From: Chloroflexota bacterium
Lineage (GTDB): Bacteria > Chloroflexota > Dehalococcoidia > JACQTR01
DNA length: 12,343 nucleotides
NCBI GenBank assembly: GCA_016210705.1
Contig: JACQTR010000001.1
Coordinates: 1 to 12,343, forward strand
Reading direction: 5' to 3'
A program made the translations under genes and the position numbers. Below, piece after piece: positions 7,787-12,343 of the stretch. The notes below the pieces were generated by a model, which made no database searches, was not told the origin of the DNA, and saw only the letters and a list, made by a program, of their open reading frames with translations. Positions within the stretch are counted from its first letter, which is position 1. Every line of letters starts with the position of its first letter.

Positions 7787-8125
7787 ATGGATTGCCTTTT
7801 TTGCCAGATTATCGCTGGTAAGATCCCGGGCGAGGTTGTTTATCAGGATGACGAGGCTGTCGTTCTCCGCGATATTGCTCCGCAGGCACCTACCCACCTC
7901 GTAATAATGCCTCGGATTCATATTCCGTCTTTGGCGGAGCTAAGGTTGGAGCATGCTCCCCTTGTGGAGCATTTGATGGTAGTTGCCCATATGATGGCCC
8001 AACGGGAGGGGATTGCCCCGAGGGGCTATCGCGTGGTCATTAACTGCGGTCGGGAGGCGGGGCAAACTATAGAACATCTCCACATTCACCTGTTGGGGGG
8101 TCGCCCTCTGGGGCCTTTGGCTTGA
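7787..8125 (+). CDS. HIT-family (histidine triad) nucleotide hydrolase/transferase
   Basis: Small cytoplasmic protein of 112 residues, the usual length of Hint-like bacterial HIT proteins. The catalytic histidine triad is HLHIHLLGG (His97, His99, His101), preceded by GQTIE. The N-terminus has CLFC (Cys3, Cys6), part of a zinc site in many members; His45 in MPRIHIPSL lies at the place of another expected ligand. Family members hydrolyse purine nucleoside phosphoramidates such as AMP-lysine or act on dinucleoside polyphosphates; the true substrate cannot be told from sequence. It is transcribed from its own extended -10 promoter and followed after 10 nt by the YqeK-like gene, with the ribosome binding site of the latter overlapping its stop codon, so the two are co-expressed. 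Confidence 0.93.
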   Translation: MDCLFCQIIAGKIPGEVVYQDDEAVVLRDIAPQAPTHLVIMPRIHIPSLAELRLEHAPLVEHLMVVAHMMAQREGIAPRGYRVVINCGREAGQTIEHLHIHLLGGRPLGPLA

Positions 8126-8131
8126 AGGAGG
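8125..8131 (+). promoter_or_regulatory. Strong Shine-Dalgarno of the yqeK-like gene
   Basis: AAGGAGG begins at the last base of the HIT-gene stop codon and is followed after four bases (TATT) by ATG at 8136. It fixes the start and shows operon-type packing. Confidence 0.85.
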
Positions 8132-8135
8132 TATT

Positions 8136-8729
8136 ATGGCAATCTCTTCAGAGCTTCTGACAAGGGTTAACCGGCTTCCGTTGAAGCTTTTAGGCCATGT
8201 TCAGCGGGTTAGCCAGGTTTGTCATGATCTGGCTATTAGATATGAGTGCGATTTAGAGAAGGCAGAGTTGGCTGGGTTGGCCCATGACTTGGCTCGGGCT
8301 ATGAAGGGCGAAGAGCTTTTGGCTTTGGCCGAGAGCTATAATTTGGACGTAGGGCCTGTGGACAGGGCAATGCCTATTTTTCTTCACGGGCCGGTAGCGG
8401 CAGAGATTCTGAAAAAAGAATTTGGCATCGACGATCCGGATCTTTTGGAGGCAGTGACCTGGCATACAACGGCCAAAAGTGGGATGTGCTTATTTTCAAA
8501 AGTCCTCTTCGTAGGCGATAAAACGGAGCCAGGTCGTTTTAGTTATATTCCCGTAGCGGCAAAGGTGGCGGAATTGGCGGCAAATGACCTGGATGGGGCC
8601 ATCTTGGAATTCTTAAATTGGCATATTAGCATTGTGCTAGGGAAGGGCTCTCTCCTCCATCCAGCGGCCATAGAAGCCCGCAACCACTTTTTAAGTAAGC
8701 GAGGGATTTCAGGAGTCTCTCTCGCATAG
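8136..8729 (+). CDS. yqeK: YqeK-like HD-domain hydrolase, probable symmetrical diadenosine tetraphosphatase
   Basis: 197-residue HD-domain phosphohydrolase. YqeK enzymes split Ap4A symmetrically into two ADP. The metal ligands are visible in order: His21 (GHVQRV), His50-Asp51 (AHDLARA), His84 (FLHGPVAA), His110 (TWHTTAK) and Asp128 (FVGDKTEPGR). The last motif corresponds to the ADYIEPGR region typical of YqeK, and the LLHPAAIEARN ending also matches the family. The N-terminus is a little divergent (LPLKLLGH instead of the more usual RYEHS form). It follows the HIT gene by 10 nt. In many bacteria yqeK lies near nadD and rsfS; neither is seen here. General HD-hydrolase is the fallback call. 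Confidence 0.85.
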   Translation: MAISSELLTRVNRLPLKLLGHVQRVSQVCHDLAIRYECDLEKAELAGLAHDLARAMKGEELLALAESYNLDVGPVDRAMPIFLHGPVAAEILKKEFGIDDPDLLEAVTWHTTAKSGMCLFSKVLFVGDKTEPGRFSYIPVAAKVAELAANDLDGAILEFLNWHISIVLGKGSLLHPAAIEARNHFLSKRGISGVSLA

Positions 8730-8900
8730 CAATCACTTTTTGCAGCGGAACAATCATCGTCTTTATAGTCCATCATCCACCGGATTTTGTGTTCTGTCCT
8801 GGCATTAAGACACTGACTGACGGATGACCTTACCCCCAAAAAGCTTAAAGGTTTTCGCTTTTAATTGACCTGGTTTGCAACATCGTGTGACACATAATTG

Positions 8901-8930
8901 TTGACTAGTATAGAACATATGTACTATGCT
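8901..8930 (+). promoter_or_regulatory. Candidate promoter of the phage-type module
   Basis: TTGACT (8901-8906, 5 of 6 to the -35 consensus) and TATGCT (8925-8930, 4 of 6 to the -10) are 18 nt apart. An alternative -10, TACTAT at 8922-8927, has a 15-nt spacer, which is short. Transcription would start near 8937, about 60 nt before the first predicted start codon. Confidence 0.5.
8910..8927. promoter_or_regulatory. LexA/SOS-box-like palindrome inside the promoter
   Basis: The 18-base site is palindromic apart from one position in each half (8914 and 8923). Its core AGAACATATGTACT (8912-8925) matches 11 of 14 positions of the Bacillus SOS box CGAACATATGTTCG, including an unbroken GAACATATGT. 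On the minus strand it reads AGTACATATGTTCT, which also fits the cyanobacterial SOS-box consensus as I remember it. It lies between the -35 and -10 elements, where a bound repressor would block RNA polymerase. LexA is the best candidate; a phage repressor binding a similar palindrome is the alternative. Confidence 0.6.
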
Positions 8931-8994
8931 GCAAGGCAACTAAGCACGATGGTTAGGATAGTTATAGGAAGGGTTGTTGAAGATGGAGTCAAAA

Positions 8995-9156
8995 ATGTCC
9001 GTTTTATCCGAAGCCCTTGGTCAAAGGCACTGGGAATTGGCTGCCCTTTGTTTGCTTCTGGGTTTAGGCAGAACCCTTTCCCGAATACCAGCCGACAGCG
9101 TGGCCGGGCTTTGGGGAGTGTTAGGTGGTGGTCAAATTGGCAAAACGGACAAGTAG
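8995..9156 (+). CDS. Small hypothetical protein, first gene of the phage-type module
   Basis: 53-residue product with no function I can name. The start at 8995 is chosen because GGAG (8985-8988) lies 6 nt upstream; ATG 8983 and TTG 8974 in the same frame are alternatives giving 57 or 60 residues. The central part (HWELAALCLLLGLGRTL) is helical and hydrophobic but begins with a charged segment, so it may be an amphipathic or buried helix rather than a true membrane segment. The end is glycine-rich (VLGGGQIGKTDK). It overlaps the next gene by 32 nt. A competing frame (from 8898) looks like noise. Confidence 0.5.
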   Translation: MSVLSEALGQRHWELAALCLLLGLGRTLSRIPADSVAGLWGVLGGGQIGKTDK

Positions 9157-9469
9157 GGGGTCTAAAAAATCGCCGAGCTTTTACGAAGTGGCCTTAACCG
9201 AGGCGGAGAGGATTCGTCTGCCTCAAGCTAGGGAGATAGAAGGCTTGGATGAGGAAATAGCTTTACTGAGGCTTAGCCTCCGCCGTCTGGTGGTGGAGCA
9301 TCCTGAGGATATGGAACTTTTGCTCAAAGGGGTAGGCATGCTGGTGAGGGCAGTGGCCACCAAGTATCGTCTCTCCCAGAAGGCTGAAGATGACCTCTAT
9401 CAGAGTGTCTTGGGGGTGTTGAAAGGAATTGGCGGAGCCTTATGGCCTGAGGGTTTCGATGGGGTCTGA
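9125..9469 (+). CDS. Hypothetical helical phage protein in small-terminase position
   Basis: 114-residue protein starting with GTG at 9125, preceded by GGGGAG (9113-9118) at 6 nt; a second GTG directly follows and could be used instead. The N-terminal 18 residues are basic (KLAKRTSRGSKK), suitable for nucleic-acid contact. The remainder is predicted to be almost all helix with charged heptad-like patterns (LDEEIALLRLSLRRLV, MELLLKGVGMLVRAV). It lies two genes upstream of the large terminase, where phages usually encode the small terminase that recognises DNA. I see no classical HTH, so this role is inferred from position and charge only. Confidence 0.65.
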   Translation: MVVKLAKRTSRGSKKSPSFYEVALTEAERIRLPQAREIEGLDEEIALLRLSLRRLVVEHPEDMELLLKGVGMLVRAVATKYRLSQKAEDDLYQSVLGVLKGIGGALWPEGFDGV

Positions 9470-9695
9470 TGAACTTAAGGCAGTTATTCGCCGTCTGCAC
9501 TGGGGTGATAAGCGGGGCATTCCTGAGCACAATGCCATTGATGTAACGCCGGGGTGCGCCTTTGGAGCGGTAGTTGATCAGCGGCTGAAGGACATGGAGC
9601 GTCGTTTCGGGGAACTTAGGGCTAGGCTAGATGGGTTGATTTTTCTAGTCATTGGGGCGGTGGTGGTGGAGGTGATCATGCGTCTCGTCGGTTGA
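9459..9695 (+). CDS. Small coiled-coil protein with C-terminal membrane anchor
   Basis: 78-residue protein. The start is ATG 9459 with GAGGG (9449-9453) 5 nt upstream; it overlaps the previous gene by 11 nt. A longer TTG start at 9429 is less likely. Residues about 50-67 (QRLKDMERRFGELRARLD) form an amphipathic, probably coiled-coil helix, directly followed by a hydrophobic C-terminal segment (GLIFLVIGAVVVEVIMRLVG) long enough to span the membrane. This architecture resembles XhlA-type haemolysin/holin-associated phage proteins, but such genes normally lie in lysis cassettes, not before terL. The match is of architecture only. Confidence 0.65.
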   Translation: MGSDELKAVIRRLHWGDKRGIPEHNAIDVTPGCAFGAVVDQRLKDMERRFGELRARLDGLIFLVIGAVVVEVIMRLVG

Positions 9696-9706
9696 GGACA
9701 AGGGCT

Positions 9707-11110
9707 ATGACTATTCAGCAACAATTAAGACCCTATCAAGTGCTAGCAGGGAGGGCCATCCTGGAGAGCGTACTGCGTCGTCAAGGGATGACCTTCACCG
9801 TGGAGATAGCACGCCAGGGAGGTAAAAACGAGCTCTCGGCTCAGTTGGAGGTTTTGCTCCTTACCCTTTTCATGAGCAAGGGAGGCAATCTAATTAAAGC
9901 CTCTCCCACCTTCAAGCCCCAGACGGTGACCAGCATAATGCGTCTCAAAGAGAGGCTCAACGACGTTGGCTACAAAGGCCTGTGGCGTGGAGAGCATGGC
10001 TACATAGTGCGCCTGGGCAAAGCGCGCCAGCTCTTCTTCAGCGCCGATGGCTCCAGTAATGTGGTAGGGGCCACCGCTCATATTCTTCTGGAGATTGATG
10101 AGAGCCAGGATGTGGATAAGGGGAAATATGCAAAAGAGTTTCGGCCCATGGGGTCGTCTACCAATGTGACCACCGTCCTCTACGGAACTGCCTGGGACGA
10201 TTCTACTCTGCTTGAGGAGGCGAAACAGCATAACCTGGAGCTGGAAGCTAAAGATGGGGTTCGGCGCCACTTTCAGTTCGATTGGCAGGAGGTAGCCAAG
10301 TATAACCCTAATTATCTCCAGTTTGTAGAAGGGGAAAGGGCCAGGTTGGGGGAGAGCCATCCTTTGTTTCAGACCCAGTATTGCCTTAAACCCCTCTCCG
10401 GGGGCGGTGGCTTTTTGAGTCTTAGCCAACAGGCCCAGCTTCAAGGCCATCACTCGCGCTTGCGTCAACCGCCTCAGCAGGGGCCTAGGCCCCTTTATGT
10501 GGCTGGAATAGATATAGCCGGCGAAGCTGAGAGGGCTGAAGATGGAATTCTACGTAGTTTAAACCCAAAGAAGGATTCCACGGTATTGACCATAGGTCGG
10601 TTGGATTTTTCGGTGTGTTCGGAGTTCCAAAAGGAGCCTCAGGTAGATATCGTGGAGCACTATTGGTGGACGGGCAAGCCTCATGCCGCCCTTCACCCGC
10701 AGTTGGTGGATCTTCTGAAGAACGTTTGGGGTTGCAAGCGGGTGGTGGTGGATGCCACCGGTGTTGGCGAAGCGGTGGCCAGTTTCTTGAGGGCGGCTCT
10801 GGGTAGTACGGTGGTTCAGCCCTTTGTATTTACCGCTCCCAGCAAAGCGAGGTTGGGTTTTGCCCTGCTGGCGGCTATCAACGGCGGTCGGGTGAAGATG
10901 TACGCCCCCGATGGTTCGGAGGAGTATCAAGAGTTCTGGCGAGAGATGGAATTAGCCCAAAGCCACTTTCGGCGCAATCAGACCATGAACTTCTCGGTGA
11001 CGGAAGGTGAGGGCCACGATGACTTTCTTATGAGCCTGGCCCTGTTAGTGGAGGCCGCTCAATACACACCTCGTAGTGCCCGGGGGCGAGTGAGGGAATT
11101 GGCGCTATGA
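9707..11110 (+). CDS. terL: Phage terminase large subunit (ATPase plus nuclease)
   Basis: DNA-packaging motor that pumps DNA into proheads and cuts it to length. 467 residues from ATG 9707 (GAGG nine bases upstream; TTG 9692 in the same frame lacks a ribosome binding site). The deviant Walker A typical of terminases is ARQGGKNE (35-42), with Asn where Ser/Thr is usual. Walker B plus catalytic Glu is ILLEIDESQ (126-134, Asp131-Glu132). The motif near 155-163 (TVLYGTAWD) fits the ATPase coupling motif. The RNase H-like nuclease has GIDIAG (Asp269), VVVDATGVGE (Asp349) and GHDD (Asp438/Asp439), so all expected acidic residues are present and the enzyme looks intact. It starts 11 nt after the upstream gene ends and overlaps the next gene by ATGA. 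Confidence 0.92.
   Translation: MTIQQQLRPYQVLAGRAILESVLRRQGMTFTVEIARQGGKNELSAQLEVLLLTLFMSKGGNLIKASPTFKPQTVTSIMRLKERLNDVGYKGLWRGEHGYIVRLGKARQLFFSADGSSNVVGATAHILLEIDESQDVDKGKYAKEFRPMGSSTNVTTVLYGTAWDDSTLLEEAKQHNLELEAKDGVRRHFQFDWQEVAKYNPNYLQFVEGERARLGESHPLFQTQYCLKPLSGGGGFLSLSQQAQLQGHHSRLRQPPQQGPRPLYVAGIDIAGEAERAEDGILRSLNPKKDSTVLTIGRLDFSVCSEFQKEPQVDIVEHYWWTGKPHAALHPQLVDLLKNVWGCKRVVVDATGVGEAVASFLRAALGSTVVQPFVFTAPSKARLGFALLAAINGGRVKMYAPDGSEEYQEFWREMELAQSHFRRNQTMNFSVTEGEGHDDFLMSLALLVEAAQYTPRSARGRVRELAL
10479..10494. repeat. Perfect 16-bp palindrome inside terL
   Basis: AGGGGCCTAGGCCCCT is its own reverse complement. It encodes part of the proline/glycine linker between the ATPase and nuclease domains, where coding constraint is low. 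It could form a hairpin in mRNA or serve as a protein-binding or packaging-initiation site; chance is also possible. Confidence 0.6.
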
Positions 11111-11463
11111 TAGAAGAGGTAAACCGAGAACTAGTAGATAATCTTCCTGAAGAATATCCCTATAAAGACGAGGGCTGCGATTTGGCTCCCTCGTGTCTTA
11201 GTTGTCCATTTTCGGCATGTCGTTACGATGAGACTAATTTTCGTCCCAGTTTGCCCCGGCTTCGTGGGCAGGAGGTCTGGCGACTGCGTTATGAGCAAGG
11301 TTTAAGCATCGCCGATCTGGCGGGTCGCTTTGGGGTGAGCAAACGTACCATACATCGGGCATTAAGGAGGGTTTCCTATGAACAAACTAACTTTGCCCCA
11401 GCGGGTAGCCCAGATGGATCGAGAGCGCCTGAGGGGCTATCGGGAAAATCTGGATTTTTATAA
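11107..11463 (+). CDS. Cysteine-cluster HTH DNA-binding protein between terminase and portal
   Basis: 118-residue protein whose ATG overlaps the terL stop (ATGA). Four cysteines form CX5CX2CX4C (Cys24, Cys30, Cys33, Cys38) in a CDLAPSCLSCPFSACRYD segment, a likely zinc or iron-sulphur site. Residues about 56-88 form a helix-turn-helix of the resolvase/sigma-like type (LSIADLAGRFGVSKRTIHRALRR). The tail after 90 is low in structure and overlaps the portal gene by 86 nt. Possible roles are transcription control of the late genes or DNA recognition in packaging. I do not know a named family. I am fairly sure it is a real gene because of the coupling and clear motifs. Confidence 0.75.
   Translation: MIEEVNRELVDNLPEEYPYKDEGCDLAPSCLSCPFSACRYDETNFRPSLPRLRGQEVWRLRYEQGLSIADLAGRFGVSKRTIHRALRRVSYEQTNFAPAGSPDGSRAPEGLSGKSGFL
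11364..11371 (+). promoter_or_regulatory. Shine-Dalgarno of the portal gene, inside the upstream HTH gene
   Basis: AAGGAGGG followed after 6 nt by ATG at 11378. It sits within codons for the HTH recognition region (RALRRV) and decides the portal start. Confidence 0.85.
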
Positions 11464-12343
11464 CGGCATTCAGTGGCCGGGGCGTCCCCGACGTCGAGAG
11501 CGACGCCTAACCTTCAATTATGCCAAGGCCTTTGTCGATAAGGTGGTCGCTTATCTAATGAGCGGGGTGAACCTGGCCGTGGATCCGGTAGGTGACGACG
11601 GGGAAGCCCAGGAACGGGCGCGCCGGGCCGAGGCCACCCTTTACAATGTCTATTGGGCCAATAACCTGGACGAGCTGGACTTCGATACCGAGATCGATGC
11701 CGCTGTCTTAGGTGACGGTTGCTTTAAAGTAACCTGGGATAGCGCCGAGCAGCGGGTGCGGGTTTCCGCCCCCGATGTCCAGGGCATCTTCGTGTGGTGG
11801 TTAGGGGACGATGTCAGCCGGGTGTGGCGGGTGGCCAGCCGCTACGCCATGACGGCGGAAGAGGCAGAGCTTCTTTACGGGTTCAAGAGCCAAGGCCGGG
11901 GCTGGCGGCGCTTCGAGGCCACGGTGGTGGAGATATGGACGGCTCAGGACTTCGAATTGTGGATTGACAACGCCTTGGTAGAAAGCAGGGCTAACCCCTA
12001 TGGTTTCATACCCTTCGTCATCTACCCCAACCTGAGGGAGCCGAAGAAGTTCTGGGGCATCTCCGATATACCCGCCTTTAGGGAGCCGGCGGAGGAGATC
12101 AACCGCTCCCTCTCCCAGCTCTCTATGATTTTGGAGCTTTCCGGGAACCCCGTCGCCGTGCTGGAGAACGTGGGTGAGGCCCAGGACATCGCCGTCCAGC
12201 CGGGGGCAGTGTGGGAATTGCCGGAGAAGGCCCGCGCCTATCTTCTCGACCTGCTTCAGGGAGGTGGGGTGCGTCTCCATGTGGACTATATAGATCTCCT
12301 CTACCGGGCCCTCCTCGACCTCTCGGAAGCGCCTCGAACCAGC
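11378..12343 (+). CDS. Phage portal protein (SPP1 Gp6-like), 3' end outside window
   Basis: Forms the dodecameric ring at one capsid vertex through which DNA enters and leaves; it docks the terminase. The frame is open from ATG 11378 to the window end and gives 322 residues of a protein usually 400-500 long. Recognisable features are the N-terminal region with YRENLDFYNGIQWPGR and LTFNYAKAFVDKVVAYLMSG (about residues 20-72), the internal beta-rich part with VWWLGDD, and NPYGFIPFVIYPN followed by the helical stem region (EEINRSLSQLSMILELSGN). Residue pattern and position after terL agree. The ORF overlaps the HTH gene by 86 nt and has its own strong ribosome binding site. No frameshift or stop in the visible part. 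Confidence 0.88.
   Translation, partial: MNKLTLPQRVAQMDRERLRGYRENLDFYNGIQWPGRPRRRERRLTFNYAKAFVDKVVAYLMSGVNLAVDPVGDDGEAQERARRAEATLYNVYWANNLDELDFDTEIDAAVLGDGCFKVTWDSAEQRVRVSAPDVQGIFVWWLGDDVSRVWRVASRYAMTAEEAELLYGFKSQGRGWRRFEATVVEIWTAQDFELWIDNALVESRANPYGFIPFVIYPNLREPKKFWGISDIPAFREPAEEINRSLSQLSMILELSGNPVAVLENVGEAQDIAVQPGAVWELPEKARAYLLDLLQGGGVRLHVDYIDLLYRALLDLSEAPRTS

Larger units (their letters stand above)
8730..8994. other. Gene-free junction between host operon and phage-type module
   Basis: No convincing ORF, tRNA or strong terminator is seen here. It is visibly more AT-rich than the genes on both sides from about 8835 to 8930. The right half carries a promoter with an embedded palindrome (listed separately). 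It is the natural place for an element boundary or attachment site, but a second att copy would lie outside the window. Confidence 0.6.

Noticed and set aside
8839..8862. AAAAGC...GCTTTT stem as a terminator after yqeK
   Set aside because: Only six mostly A-T pairs with a 12-base loop, and no clean T run after it; too weak to call.
8865..8898. TTGACC with CATAAT as a second promoter
   Set aside because: The spacer is 22 nt, too long for a sigma-70 promoter.
8730..8900. tRNA gene or attachment site at the element boundary
   Set aside because: No cloverleaf or T-loop-like sequence seen, and no second direct-repeat copy is available inside the window.
8898..9197. Plus-strand 99-residue frame overlapping the first two module genes
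   Set aside because: Its TTG start lies inside the promoter, the product has irregular Trp/Arg/Asn-rich composition, and the other two frames have better ribosome binding sites.
9890..10468. Minus-strand 192-residue open frame
   Set aside because: Lies wholly opposite terL, which has all its catalytic motifs; no motif of its own.
11801..12280. Minus-strand 159-residue open frame
   Set aside because: Opposite the portal gene; composition typical of antisense shadow.
1..12343. CRISPR array, rRNA gene or insertion sequence
   Set aside because: No regularly spaced repeats, rRNA-like conserved stretches, transposase motifs or paired terminal inverted repeats were noticed.

Overview
The window looks like a bacterial chromosome of moderately high GC in which a housekeeping region meets the beginning of a phage-type gene cluster. 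I lean towards a Chloroflexota-like (Dehalococcoidia-like) host, because the small phage-module proteins and the cysteine-rich HTH protein recall that group. This is a weak inference made from memory, and a Firmicutes-like or other Gram-positive-type host is not excluded.

Left part (1-7588, minus strand): four tightly packed genes in the order thrB (homoserine kinase), a 988-residue restriction-modification-type protein, lysC (aspartokinase) and dnaE (replicative DNA polymerase III alpha, cut by the window edge). The junctions are an 8-nt overlap (ATGGGTGA), an 8-nt gap and a 1-nt overlap (TAATG), so this reads as one transcription unit with translational coupling. Two genes serve the aspartate-family amino-acid pathway, one makes the replicase, and the DNA-modifying enzyme sits between them as an apparent insertion that keeps the operon intact. 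lysC carries a strong internal ribosome binding site that predicts a separately translated regulatory beta subunit.

Middle (7562-8729): a divergent intergenic region has a promoter candidate for each direction and an 8-bp inverted repeat. On the plus strand it is followed by a HIT-family hydrolase and a YqeK-like HD hydrolase, ten bases apart. Both families include enzymes acting on dinucleoside polyphosphates or related nucleotides, so the pair may form a nucleotide-sanitation operon.

Right part (8730-12343, plus strand): a 265-bp gene-free stretch contains a promoter overlapping a LexA/SOS-box-like palindrome. Then follow six closely packed or overlapping genes: a 53-residue protein, a 114-residue helical protein in the usual small-terminase position, a 78-residue coiled-coil plus membrane-anchor protein, the large terminase, a cysteine-cluster HTH protein and a portal protein cut by the window end. 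No integrase, repressor, replication or lysis gene lies between the host genes and the packaging genes. The most interesting reading is a DNA-packaging module under direct DNA-damage control: a remnant prophage, a gene-transfer-agent-like element, or the packaging edge of a complete prophage whose other genes lie beyond the window.
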